Assembly (NCBI RefSeq): GCF_037975245.1
Contig: NC_092574.1
Coordinates: 25,774,713 to 25,838,712, forward strand
Reading direction: 5' to 3'
Length of the DNA stretch: 64,000 nucleotides
From: Apostichopus japonicus
Lineage: Eukaryota > Echinodermata > Holothuroidea > Aspidochirotida > Stichopodidae
Positions 46,304 through 59,007 of the stretch are shown here, piece by piece (within the stretch, counting starts at the first letter, position 1; the number at the start of each line of letters is the position of its first letter). The translations under genes and the position numbers were made by a program. The notes beneath the pieces are model-generated. The model saw only the letters and a program-made list of their open reading frames with translations, had not been told where the DNA came from and did no database searches.

Positions 46304-48063
46304 TTATGCTGCCTTGAGAAAGTCAGTTCATATATGAACAAAATGAGACTGCAATTGATCATTTTCAAGATATCATACCAAGTGTTTTACCACGTGAACT
46401 TAAGTGGGAATAATTTATTGTTTTCAATATTTTTGCTTATCATGCAATATTTTTTGTTACTTGTAATCCAAGGCCAAAATAAACCATGTCCAAAAAGTAC
46501 CTTCTTCAATCATAATGTATCTTTTCCAATATAAGCTGAAATCTGTACATGACATCACAAAGTTTATTTCAAACTTTCGTATTTGTTAAATTGTAGTCTT
46601 TGTTGCACACAGTTCATTCGTTTATAACGGTAATACTTTATAAGAATATGTTCAATATCCAACATGAAATACAATTAATCTCTGTGATAAACACATCAAT
46701 ATATATCTAGATGGAATAAGAAAAGATGAATGTTAAACAAGAAAAGATTTTAAACAAGAAACAATGATCAAGTACCGGCATATATACAGAGACCACTAAC
46801 GTTCACATAGGGAACCCTAATTGGTAGGTGCAGTACGGTCAGTGTGTGAGATATATGAGCTACTGTGTAACATTAATGTGCTACTATTATCACAAACTTG
46901 AACTAAGCATTAGTCATTCGGTGTTCCTTCAAAAGTAACAGCCAAAACTTTAATTATCATAAAAACAGTTTATCAAACCAGTGATGTATCCCCCTTCCAG
47001 TGGCTACTTGCCATAAAGCAACTTCAATCCAACATGAATGTGAATAGACAACCGAGATGGACACATTAATGTGACATACCCAAAGCCAGAGAGCATCGGT
47101 AGTAGCCATCACCTTTCAATTCATTCAGTTGTTTTAACAATTAAGTTTTCAATGGCAGGCTCAAAATGGTATACTTAAAGTGACAATGCTAGGTCCTGTA
47201 AATACTGGCTGTGTGTTGTGGTCAGAGAAACTCACCTTCGTTTGGAGGCAGATAACTCTGACTCTGTCAAAGAAATGTCTTAGGGGTTTTGAATTTCTAG
47301 AAGAAAAGGTAAATTTCCCTGAGGGAATAACCAGGTTTGTACCTAGGCCAGGGCACAGACGAGCTGTTATTTTATGTGTACGATGCGTTCCTACTTGGAC
47401 CAATACTGACCGTGGTAACGTGGTTGAACTTGAAACTTTCCACAAGTCTTGCAGAATTTAATTAAGCAACTAATCTTCCACTATGGCATTCCAGAGATAT
47501 ACCAACATAAAAAAAATCACACAATAATCTCTAACAAAAGTAAATAAACTTTGACCTCCACCAAAAAATGATAGTGTGTTTATGCTCATTAAAGGAGAAC
47601 CACAGGTTAAGTTTGAGTTCTAGCAAACCATTCCCTTCTTGATGTTAATATAAACGTATTCACATACTGATCTACGTTGACATTTGAAATCTTATCACAT
47701 GTTGAAGGCTTTTGAAGACCTTGAAATAACATACAAATGTACATAATAAACCAACTTACATGAGGTATAATGCTTAAATTCTCTCTTTCTTTCATTTCTT
47801 CATACATTTTCTTTCCTATAGCAACGATACATAACATGTGGCTTCTCCAAAACAGAATAAGGTTTAATCCATTTTGTAGTATTACTTTATTTTGCCATTT
47901 TTTTTCTTTTTGGTTCTTGAGCACAAAGTAAACTGAACTGCAAGCCATTCCATTATGAACTCTATGTGCCCTAAATTTATTATGTACAACGTGCGAACTA
48001 GTTTTACTATTTACAATCACAGAAGAAACAAACTTGCATAACTGCCATTTGTTCTTCAACATT

Positions 48064-48830
48064 ATATTGTGGAATAACTAGATAACTCCAGCTTTCTCAC
48101 ACAAGTCATATGTCTATTAAACTCCATCACTTAAGTGAGTGAGTCTTGTAGTTATTCCTATCCTAAATCATTTACTTACAATATATGGGTATTTAATTGA
48201 TTACTCCAGCTTCTCACTCAAGTGAATTGTCTGTTAAGCTCCATCACTTAAGTGAGTCTGGTAGTTTTTACTTTCCTAAATCATTTACTTACAATATATG
48301 GGTATTAAATTGATTACTCTAGCTTCCTCACCCAAGTAATATGTCTGTTAACCTCCATCACTTAAGTGAGTGAGTTTGGTAGTTATTCCTATCCTAAATC
48401 ATTTACTTACAATATATGGGTATTTAATTGATTAATCCAGCTTCTCACTCAAGTGAATTGTCTGTTAAGCTCCATCACTTAAGTGAGTCTGGTAGTTTTT
48501 ACTTTCCTAAATCATTTACTTACAATATATGGGTATTAAATTGATTACTCTAGCTTCCTCACCCAAGTAATATGTCTGTTAAGCTCCATCACTTAAGTGA
48601 GTGAGTTTGGTAGTTATTCCTATCCTAAATCATTTACTTACAATATATGGGTATTAAATTGATTACTCCAGCTTCTCACCCAAGTAAAATGTCTGTTAAG
48701 CTCCGTCACTTAAGTGAGTGAGTCTGGTACTTATTCCTAAATCATATACTTACAATATATGGGTATTTTATTGATTACTCCAGCTAAGTAAAATGTCTGT
48801 TAAGCTCCATCACTTAAGGGAGTAACGTCT
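48064..48830. repeat. 112-118 bp satellite array with alternating monomers
   Basis: About 6.5 monomers. The TTTACTTACAATATATGGG landmark recurs at 48171, 48284, 48402, 48515 and 48633 (spacings 113, 118, 113, 118), with a degenerate sixth at about 48745. Every unit carries the palindrome CACTTAAGTG or a close variant. An AATAAA on the minus strand lies in the last unit (48772-48767), downstream of the PAR-bZIP gene. Confidence 0.93.
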
Positions 48831-49765
48831 GGAACTTCTTATCAAGAAACAACATTTGCATACAATTAAAATAATGTACAATAAATGCATTGCTGCAGCT
48901 AAATCACCCCTCCATGGTGAGGCATGTGTAATCACCAAAAGCATAAAAGCAAAAAAGCAAATTATACAGCAAAGCAAAACAACAGAGGGAGCCAACTATG
49001 CAAACACTGACATAAGTCTAGTTAATACTGGTCCCAAATTGGTGAATATCTAGTGAAACAAATTAACAAGCCTAAAAAAAACACAGCTTCCACTTTGAAG
49101 GGTGAAACAATGTATAAAAGCAGAGAATACTTGCATCATGGTAACAACTTCGTCAGTTAAACACTGGGTTAATAAAAGTGGTGCGACCCACTGTCATAAA
49201 GGCAAACCAGTCAAGATAAAAGTGGCTAAACTTTATCGGACATGCAGGATATTCTCATTTCCTCTTTTCTTTGTCTTCCTGCTAACTTGATAACTCTTCC
49301 ATTTCAAGAGAACCAGAAAGCCAGTTTTGCCTTGCGATTACTTGCCATACAATTTGCTCAAAATACCACATAACTATTTGACTAATGTCCAGCAAGTGAG
49401 TTAAATTTTTCCAAGAAGTTAAGTGTCTTCCACTGTGTTTTGCACTTTTCGTTTTCCTGGGAAGTGAGACAGTCAACAGTCGAATAAAGTCACGCTGCTC
49501 TCTGACCAATCTCAACACCCACAGGTTTTGACAGGTGTACTGTTCCATGAAGCTTGCCTCACACAAAGATTTTCAAAGTAAGACTGTTGTTGATGGGGGA
49601 ATGGGGGACTCTTGTGACACAAGTCGAACCACTCGATTCACAAGAAGAATAACAGAGAGGGAGGAGGAAAATTTAAGCGCAAAAGAATGCCAAAATGAAA
49701 ACAAAGAGTGACTGTACATCACAATGCCTTCGTATGAATCTCACTGCTGCTGCGACGAGAGGCAA

Positions 49766-50226
49766 TCACAGGGCATTGAGAGCTAGCAGTTTCTTCTCAT
49801 AGGTTTCCACAAGCTTCTTGAAACTTTGGTTCTCTTTCTTCAAATCATGGACCTGAGACTTGAGACATGAATTCTCCTTCTGCAGGAAGGAGGTCCTAAT
49901 TACGATTTGGTTTTCCTTGACTCTTCTCGCATCCCTGGACCTCTTTGCGGCAATGTTGTTCTTTCTTCTTCTTTCCCAATACTTGTCGTCCTTGAGCTCT
50001 TCGGGGACGTACTGCTTCTTCGATTTCTTCACCATGGGCTGCGGTTTCAAATCGTCGTCCGAGAAGGTCTTTTCTCTCGGGTTGAACTCATTCTGTCCCG
50101 GGGCGGTGGCCAGGGCCACATCTGTGGATGACACTGCAAAAGCCACATCAACATTGACCGGACTGAGTGGACTAGGAGGGGTGCTAGGGGAAGCCACGGA
50201 GGGGTTTTCCTCTTGAAAAGCTGCAA
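49766..50226 (-). CDS. hlf/tef-like: PAR-bZIP exon 3 (PAR, basic region, zipper)
   Basis: Acceptor TATCTTCTTGCAG. 154 codons with the carried base, from IAAFQEENPSVA to LLALNAL and TGA at 49768-49766. The GTG at 50197 is internal, not a start. Confidence 0.95.
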
Positions 50227-53200
50227 CTGCAAGAAGATAAAAACAGTGATGGTCATTGTTGAAAGTATGAATTAATGTCGTCTGACATCAGAAGCAAGAT
50301 GAAACTAGCAAATATGAACTGTAGCTGTTAGGTTCAATGCAAGTCAGTTCAAGATCTGGATATTATTGGATGGGTGCAGTACTGTAATAGGTCACAAAGG
50401 TCCCTCTTTATTGCACCTGACATAGCCTTTGTTCTTTTTAATAAATAAACTACAGTACTGTACATCCCAAATGGGTGGAGAACTAGAACACTATTAACAG
50501 TGCAAATATAGAACTGGGTTACTGTAAAGTCAAGCAGCTAGTTTTCAATCTGGGTTAGCAGCTACAGTCCCTCCATGCAGTGGTAAATCACATTATCATT
50601 GATATCATGTCTATAAGCTGAACTTGTTTTGACTGTTGTCACACAGTTAACTTTCAAAAAGCCCCAAAAACTAACAGTTTATTTTGTATTTGAAAAACAA
50701 CTCAACATGTCTCTATTACTACTATATACAGCATTGCTGAAAAACACAATCCAACGCAACCAACGGATAACCCACACAATGCAGTCGTTAAACTTAATGA
50801 AGGCCATATTGTTAAACAGGTATATACTACTGACATGGAAGTGACAGCCTGCTGAAATACATTGTACAGTCTATTCCCTTTGTCTTTTATAACCGATGAT
50901 GTACTGGTAGACCAGTACTGTATGCTTTAACTCTGTATACACAGTATGTCATTCAACGTAAGAAAGGGTAACCACTATCCCCTTTCAGTTTGTCTCGCTT
51001 TTCTTTTCCAGCTGTTTCTTCCTCCACTTCATTCAAACCATATTGGTGTATTCCAGAGCCTGGTATTATGATCTGACATTATACTGGTTATATCGCTATA
51101 TGGAAATTAAACTAAATTTTAAGGACATTCCCTCTAAAAAAAGAGTCATTGTACACCTTGGGCTGTATTAACTGTTCCATATTGTTCTGACAGCTGATAA
51201 TACTTACTATCCAACAATGATCTCTCTTTTCATTAATATTAAAATATTGTTTTCATAGTATTAAATCACCCCCCACCTGTGTAAACTATCATATCTATAA
51301 GTCCACCCTTTACACTTTCCATGACTTGCAGAATCTCAAAATTGATCTTGTTGTGTGCCTTTGTACATAACAGAAGATCTGTGTATATGTCATGGGTTGA
51401 CATTGGCAAATAGCTATCAAGATGTCAGATAAATCATGCTGAATACATCCTGGCGAACTGTTATTTCCACACCGTTTGGGGGCAGTTTTACTTTGATGCA
51501 AGTTTTTCTTTTCATAGGTCAAATCTATCTTTCCGTGACATTTCAGTTGGACGATGTTATGCTGGTTTCATGTTAACTGAACATGGTGGTATATTAAAGT
51601 TACCTAGAACTTTCTTATCACCGCAAAGACACAGGTTAACTTGTGTTGGTGTTTTATTTTAAGCCCTACTGAAGCCTAAATCCCAACAAACCAGACTAAA
51701 AACAGCTACACATGGCAGGTAATCCTGGTTTTACAAAGCACCAAAACTACTTAATTATCAACTTGACTGGAAATGTTCAAAGAACCTGTTAACAAATTTA
51801 CAATTTGCCTAACTGGCTAGAGCCATATAGACTGGTACAGGGTATGTGATTAATGACTGGAGAACTTCACTTTCGGCCATGACATAACATTGACAGGATA
51901 AATAATTGTACTGTACTGCATGGCCATTTCTCACACATTAATTTATCCTCATATCTATCTATGTTCAGACTTCTATCTACATGACTCCCCATGACTACGC
52001 CTACTAAACCAGCCAAAATGTACACAGTTTCAGAAAACTTTTCAAGATGAAATGACACTTAAGAGACACTGTAGTTATTTAGTTCTTTTGGCAAACTGGG
52101 CTATTAGCTATCTTCATTAATACTATTGACACACATAGCCTTCCAATAGCTACAGTACAGTGTAAACAGTGAGAATAGCCATGGAGGTACACAGCATACA
52201 CGTCAAGCCTTTTGTCAACACTGAGATTCGGACAGTACTGTACATAGGTCAAATGGATATTAACATCAGTTACATGGGTTTCTTCCTTGCATACTGCAGT
52301 GTGATCACTTTAATATGAACCCTGGGATTCCCACAGGCTGATGGTCAAAGCATGAGATGATGGCTGGAACAAGGTCATCTGGTATTGTTACCATATAGAA
52401 GTATGGCCACTGCTGAACTTTGTATCACATTTGACCTACAGTTGAACCGTTGAGGTAGAACTACTTTACGCCACAACTGTTTGGCATCCTGCCACATGCT
52501 TGACCAATGATTGACCCAGGAGCTATTGACAAGTATCGGTTGACCAATAGCTTGAATGCTGTACTAGTGTCCCTGAGAGTATCCTGTACTGTACAGAAGA
52601 TATCAAATTGTAAGCATATTCTACACTTGAATATATGCCACACTAAATGTGTAAAAGCTGACTGTAGTGCTTCTAAAGTGAGTTAGTGTACATTACTAGA
52701 TTCTGAGTGGATTCATTTTGTTGTTCTTGAGCATAAAAGATTCAGTTTATATGTTTCCACTGTCACACATATGTGTTGTAAACCCTTGGGGAGAAGAAAC
52801 ACAGTATATTTAAATGACCAATTCAGACAGAACAGCATGCTATGACAATCACATACTGTTTATAAGGAGATCAGCAAAGGTGAACCTAACCAAGGCATCA
52901 GTCATTAATTATGTTTAACAGTACTACTCATTTTATAAATAAAAGTGCTCCTTACTTGGAGAGCCCAGTGGCGTGGCTCCACCATCCATGCTGTGAGTAC
53001 TCTGTGTATCCACCATGACGGGCGATATTACTGGTGAGGAAGGCATGGATACGTTGCTGTAAGGTTGTGCAATCAACTCATCAGTGGGGGTCATGGGTCG
53101 TTCAATGGTCGGAGGAATGTCCCTGGCAGACTTGTCTTCCTTGCTCTCGCCGTTGTTGACCTGGATACCATTCTCGGCCAGAAATTCATCGATGTCCATG

Positions 53201-56200
53201 TATTCCAACTTCAGGTCCGAGTCGGAGGGTAATGTCCTGTCCCAAAGGGTGGGCCCGAGGAATGCTGCTGCCATGTCCACTGCTTCTGCATCGTAAAAGA
53301 AGTCATCCTTGTCGCCTTTGGTTCCATCTGAAATGAAATAAGAAAGGAAAATGAAATGAAAATTGCCTAGAAACATCTTTTTCAAAAATATATATATAAT
53401 TAATTCCTAACGTTCATGATTTGTTCCATCTAAAATAGATTACTGCTAAGGTCACCTTAAACGCAGTTTGGGGGCAGGAAGGTTACCTAGGTTACCCATT
53501 GTTAGAACTGTTCCGGTCTCTTGCCTTGTCCATTGTATTGTTTGTACGTGTCTTTGTAATTTTATTGTTCTTTTTTTATAATACTGTTTACTGTTTTGTG
53601 CGAGAATTCAATTACCCCTTTGTGAGGTTTAATAAGGTTGATCTTATCTTCTTATCTTATCTTAACAGTTGGCAAGTAGCCCTGGATGCTTGAGAAGTTT
53701 TGCAATTAGGAATGAATTACTAACACATACTTACTGTACAGTTCAGTATGCAGAGTGTACCACTATACCGTTTGTATGTTAAAACTAAACAACAGACAAA
53801 TTAAATATACACCAACAACAGAAAACAACCAACGAGCAAAATAATTAAGAATTAAATTTATGAAAGCAACTTAAATTACTGCCAACTTTTATTATCCCAA
53901 AATCTGTCTATATAGAAACATGTCAAAGCACATTGTGACATCTACACGGGTCTTCAAGACTTCAATGGATTACCAGAACATTCGTTCTTCAAAAATATCT
54001 AACTCTCCCACCTCACATATACTGTCCGCTCTAATGTACAGCACTACTGTTACATGTTTGGAGATACTCTACTTGTACTGTTCTATAAATTAATTGTATA
54101 CTGTTTATTAATTGATTAATCGTGATTAATAAATGTAGAGTAGATGAATAAATCCAGGTGCAGTACTGTAGACCAGTGTAAACCTTCAACAGAATAGGAA
54201 GATAAGCCATGACTGGATAGTGACCTTTGACCACACAAGAGTGATGTAGGCTTCATGTATGAGTTCATTAAGCTGGGTCTACCAAACAAGTAGGAAGTTC
54301 ATCCAATCTTCACTTAAGTTGGAGTTATTGTTTGACAAAACTATTGTTACAACCACTTTCCCTATTTCAATCAAGTCCTTCATATTGATTTTTGGATTCT
54401 GCACAATGTACTTTTGACATCAACAAAACTTGCAGGGATTAACTGATCCAGTATTGTATAACCAGATGCTAGGCAACATGGGCAAATTGCTAGATCATAT
54501 AAGTGCAAAGATGAATAGCAGCTTTAGTACAAAAGAGCCATTGTACTTTGTAAGGGAGTGTTCAGAGCCTTCAAATAGTCACAAAGCTAAGTGCTACCAT
54601 AATGAGGGACCTACTGTACCATCAAAGCAATTCATAGAAGCAGCCTAGCAGGTAGGTAATAGTACTGTAGGCCGCCATTGGTGACTTATCATGTTCACAA
54701 GCCAGTCATCTCGGACTACACATCAGACGGCTATGCGTCTATTAAGATTCAATTGTGGATGAAGATTCTGAATGAAGAACACACTCCCTCTTAAAAGTCC
54801 TTGGCACTTTTGGTGATCAGTGTTGAATGAGAAGGGTCATTGACTACTGGTAGTGACAGTAGTTGAGGGCTTAAAGGTATGCTGTATAGGCCCCAAATAT
54901 GCTAGATATTCAAATATGGTCACTGTTGGTCCAAATTCTTAAACTGTATTTATTACCAACCGGCAGTAAATTTTACCTCACCGGGGCACTCAGTCATCTT
55001 GTGTGTATCATTTAGAAAGTCTGAGAACAATTTGGAGAGTAAAAACCTCAAGGAAAGTACTTTTTGAAAACTTGTAGCAATTTTAGCGTGCTATAATTTG
55101 AGGCCTTTTACAGACTACCTTTAAATGATAACCAGTTCACTCTAAGCACGGTAGAGCAAGTGTGCTGAGCTGGGAGACAGGTACAGTAAGCGAGGAACCC
55201 TAGCAAATAGTTTAGTGTACACGCATGCACATGTATACCCATGTCATCAAAATCACATGTTCTTTTTGCTTTCAGCAATGACTAACAAATTAAAATTTTC
55301 AAGTAGGTCATTAGTTAGACCAAAAAAGTCTGGCAGGCTGTCTTGAAAACCCACTGTACAGGTTCCATGCAGATCTGAAGGTTATGAAATGCAAGAAGTG
55401 CTATTAAAGATAATCAATCATGCTTGATACTGTCTGTATACACAATCTTGTACCAGCCTGGCAGCCACCGCTACCAACACACATTAGCACAAGCATGCAC
55501 TGAGCGCATGGCAGCAAGGGCAACTTTGGCTGTCTTTGACTTTAACCTTTAAACAGACATCTAGAGTAGCTTGCTGAACAGGAGGGCCTGAGTGCTGACA
55601 GCAAAATTATACTTGACATGGGAGAGACTTTAAGAGGATCAGAGAGGAGGGGAAGGGGTGTAAGGATCAGAGAGGATAGAAGGGTGTGAGGATCAGAGAG
55701 GAGGGGAAGGGTGTAAGGATCAGAGAGGAGGGGAAGAGTGTTTAAGGAACAGAGAGGAGTGGAAGGGTGTAAGGATTAAAAAGGAGGGGAAGCGTATAAG
55801 GAACAGAGAGGAGTGGAAGGGTGTAAGGATTAGAAAGGAGGGGAAGAGTATAAGGATCAGAGAGGAGGGAAGGGTGTGAGGATCAGAGAGGAGGGAACGG
55901 GATAAGGAACAGAGTGGAGTGGAAGGATGTAAGGATTAGAAAGGAGGGGAAGAGTGTTTAAGGAACAGAGAGGAGGGGAAGGGTGAAAGGATCAGAGAGG
56001 GAAGGGTGTGAGGATCAGAGAGGAGGGAACGGGATAAGGAACAGAGAGGAGTGGAAGGGTGTAAGGATTAGAAAGGAGGGGAAGAGTATAAGGATCAGAG
56101 AGGGAAGGGTGTGAGGATCAGAGAGGAGGGAACGGGATAAGGAACAGAGAGGAGTGGAAGGGTGTAAGGATTAGAAAGGAGGGGAAGAGTGTTTAAGGAA

Positions 56201-58623
56201 CAGAGAGGAGGGGAAGGGTGAAAGGATCAGAGAGGAGGGAAGGGTGTGAGGATCAGAGAGGAGGGAACGGGACAAGGAACAGAGAGGAGTGGAAGGGTGT
56301 AAGGATTAGAAAGGAGGGGAAGAGTGTTTAAGGAACAGAGAGGAGGGGAAGGGTGTGAGGACCAGAAGTATCTCGGGTCTAGTAAATTTTGTTAGAAATT
56401 TTACCGTCACAGAGTAAGAATTATTACTGTATTATTTATTTCACGAACAGTTTTTGATGTTTAGCGTTTACAGTAGTTTATGCTGTAACTGCAAACATTG
56501 TGAGTGAAAAAGTAAATTCTTTCATCTTGTGTCCTTAACAAAAACTTCATCAGTTGCAATGAAAAATTTACCAAAAGTTGCATGAATTCTATTCAAACCC
56601 ATGCTAGGAGGGCATAACTAATTTAGTCAATACCCTTTGCATAGCAATATCACATCTCTTTTTTTTTTTAATTAAATAAATGGAATACTGAAAACATAAT
56701 GGTTTTGCACAATGCATCTAAAATAAACAAAAGGGCACTGCTGTCATGTACTTTTCAGTTAAGTTCTGCAATTGTTCATATTTGGCAATTTGCTTAGCAA
56801 TGTGCAATGCCATATATTGGATGAATGTTTTGCATAATTTAAACCTTTCCAGGCATCCACAGAAACCTACAAAAACAAATGGTAATAGCTACTGTAGGAA
56901 CCCCCCCCCCCCACATCCTCTCTGCAGACATACTATGGGGTTACCGTCTCACTTTCTCTTACCATCAAATTTATCTGCCATTCTGGGGTTATCTGACATA
57001 TATACTGATTTTCATGGACATTTTCATCTTTTTGAATCTGTTTTTCTTCCTCCAGTAAGGTTTCTACTAAACTACAGCAGATAAACAAGAGTTAAACCTC
57101 ACTTCAACTATCCCTCTATAACCTAAATATAACATCCCTCTATCCCTCTATAACATAAACTCTATAACTTACGCTACTTTCAGACTGTATCCTTCAACAA
57201 TTTGCAATAGACTGAATCCAAAAGATTATTGTTAGGTTGGAGTTTTCTTGAAACTTTTGGTAAATTTGTTTGTAAACAGGTGAACTTTGGTAAGAATCTG
57301 ACAGAAGAAGTGATAATTGAAATGATAATAGCCATGGTCCGTGTCCAGTGTGCCTTTTGCAACAATTTGAGTGTCTGCATGCATTTAAAATCCAATGGCT
57401 GCAGATAGTAATGTTTTGTTTCCAAAAACAAATATGAATGACGTGGCTTTTTGGTTTTATATCAATTCTCTTCTCAAACTTTCCGGGGCCCGGCTACCAC
57501 TCTATCTGATTTATATGCAAGTGATGTCTGCTCTTCTGACCATTATAATTTTAAGAAACGGGAAGTTAATTCTTTCTTTTTTAAAGTAAACCTAAAAAAT
57601 TTAATAGCAAAGTATTAAAACTATTATTATGAACTCAATATGAAAATACATGTATGCAAAAAAATTGATGCTGGTCTGGTTATCATGACTGAGAACATTG
57701 CAATAGTTAAATACGTACAAAGTTTCCATTGTTGATTCAGGCCTAACTGGAGGGAAACTGCAAGGCACAGGGGGGTGGCAAGGAGCTGCACCATATGAGC
57801 GAAGGAGTGACTCCCTGCCAACCTTATAGCGCACCCCCCCCCCCCATATTATTATGCTTGAACTTTGGACCCAGGCCTACTGTACATAGTTGAATGCAGA
57901 CTAGCAATCTCCAAAAGATATAAATATGGGTATTTTCACATTAAAAAAAAATGATACCTGGTGCCCGATACATCATGCGATCCTACAAAACATTTTAAGT
58001 AAAATTTAACTCATAATTTAACATTCTGGCCTCCCCTCGAATTATTAACAAGATGTTTGTGTTCAGCAATGTCATCCTTGGCTGCTTTCTTGGGCTTTAA
58101 CAAAATTGTGTATCCATCTTTCAATATTATACACAAACAAATCCAGAACTCAACCTTGGCATTCTCTACACTAGTTAGATCTGCTTTACGTTTTTCACAA
58201 GGCAAGAATTGTGCACTTGAGATTAAGGAAGCCCATTGTGAGACCAAACATAAAACCATGTCCACCGGTGTTGGTGGAAGTAGCATAGGCCTAGTATATT
58301 ACTGTTACTGTGCATTGTAACTTGTACTTTGTCATAGTGCTTTGATATGGTCAATCGATAAGTTCTAAAGCTCATCTGATGTATGTTCCATAGCGATTGA
58401 GTTACTTAGACAACAACACACGAACAGTGTTCAAGTTAGTAATATTTTTTCCACGTTTAACACTTATGCATATAACTTTGGACTAACTTTGTATTATTAG
58501 CGAATAACATTACTTACCATCGTTGTTGTTTGTTACTGGCGGTGGTAACAACAAGTTCGGATTCTCAAGAAGAGCCTTTAGTGTTATTCCTCCAAGTTGG
58601 GGATTTGGTGTTGCTTCTGCCAT
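49766..58623 (-). CDS. hlf/tef-like: PAR-domain bZIP transcription factor (HLF/TEF/DBP group)
   Basis: Three minus-strand exons (58623-58518, 53327-52956, 50226-49766) splice in phase 1 at both joins to 312 residues; HLF has 295 and TEF 303. The N-terminus is MAEATPNPQLGGITLKALLE. An acidic region holds FLGPTLWDRTLPSDSDLKLE and YMDIDEFLAENGI, typical of the group. The PAR region FNPREKTFSDDDLKPQPM leads to KKQYVPEELKDDKYWERRRK, the basic region NNIAAKRSRDARRVKENQ and a C-terminal leucine zipper (FLQKENSCLKSQVHDLKKEN). Family knowledge: binds TTACGTAA D-boxes as dimers in the nucleus; vertebrate members are clock-output and detoxification regulators. It is a single pre-duplication type, so HLF and TEF cannot be told apart. 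The 58.6-59.0 kb flank carries a D-box and paired E-boxes. Confidence 0.95.
50227..52955. other. PAR-bZIP intron 2
   Basis: No transposon or RNA gene recognised; many short GTACTGTACAG-like words recur (50388, 50452, 52155, 52232 and 52583 regions). Confidence 0.5.
52956..53327 (-). CDS. hlf/tef-like: PAR-bZIP exon 2
   Basis: Acceptor TTTCATTTCAG, donor GTAAGG. Encodes GTKGDKDDFFYDAEAVDMAA through the conserved DIDEFLAENGIQ to TPLGSPS, an acidic, Ser/Pro-rich transactivation region. Confidence 0.93.
54871..55124. mobile_element. TTAA-flanked MITE, 254 bp
   Basis: TTAA at 54871-54874 and 55121-55124. Left end TTAAAGGTATGCTGTATAGG; complement of right end TTAAAGGTAGTCTGTAAAAG. Confidence 0.75.
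55635..56370. repeat. Homopurine minisatellite, about 735 bp
   Basis: Irregular tandem repeat built from GATCAGAGAGGAGGGGAAGG and GGAACAGAGAGGAGTGGAAG variants separated by GTGTAAG or GTGTTTAA. A larger composite order of roughly 90-110 bp is visible from 55860 on. Plus strand is nearly all purine. Confidence 0.93.
58518..58623 (-). CDS. hlf/tef-like: PAR-bZIP exon 1
   Basis: ATG at 58623-58621; encodes 35 residues ending PPPVTNNND plus one base, donor GTAAGT. Only the conserved LGGITLKALLENPNLL element identifies it. Confidence 0.9.
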
Positions 58624-58840
58624 TGTCAAATAGTAAATTCGCGACAATTCAAAACACTACGGGATAAAAACGAAGTTTAACCTGGGGGAGAAATAAACGT
58701 TTGGCAATATTTGAGTACAGTTAACATTATCTGTCCTATATTTTAGGGTGTTTGTCTGCGTACACCGCTTAGCCAGGATCGTTTGCTGTACTTGTTTACT
58801 AATTAGTTGATTCAATGCTCCTATCGATATAGCTGATGCA

Positions 58841-58848
58841 TTACGTAA
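58841..58848. promoter_or_regulatory. D-box (PAR-bZIP binding site)
   Basis: Perfect palindrome TTACGTAA in context ATTACGTAAG, 218 bases upstream of the PAR-bZIP ATG. It is the consensus target of this protein family, suggesting autoregulation. Two other TTACGTAA words occur in the window (273 and 46093). Confidence 0.6.
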
Positions 58849-58989
58849 GTGCGAGTCTGGCCTACAGTACGTTCGCATATGTAGTGTACAAGCATGTACA
58901 TATGTACATACGCCTTCTGTGTTGAAAAGTTAGCTCAGCGTTCAAGCTTGCGACTTGTGACGTTACTGCGCAGGAGTCGTCAAAGATTT

Positions 58990-59007
58990 CACGTGAAGCT
59001 ACACGTG
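58990..59007. promoter_or_regulatory. Tandem E-boxes CACGTG, 6-bp gap
   Basis: CACGTG at 58990-58995 (in TCACGTGA) and at 59002-59007, separated by AAGCTA. A TGACGTTA CRE-like site and TGCGCAGG lie just before at about 58958-58974. The 6-7 bp E1-E2 spacing is the arrangement described for CLOCK:BMAL1 targets. Confidence 0.6.

Larger units (their letters stand above)
53328..58517. other. PAR-bZIP intron 1
   Basis: Holds the TTAA-type MITE at 54871-55124, the homopurine minisatellite at 55635-56370 and poly-C runs at 56899 and 57833. No nested gene supported. Confidence 0.6.

Noticed and set aside
49860..50216. Plus-strand 118-codon frame over the bZIP exon
   Set aside because: Shadow of the PAR-bZIP exon, which has unmistakable family motifs on the minus strand.
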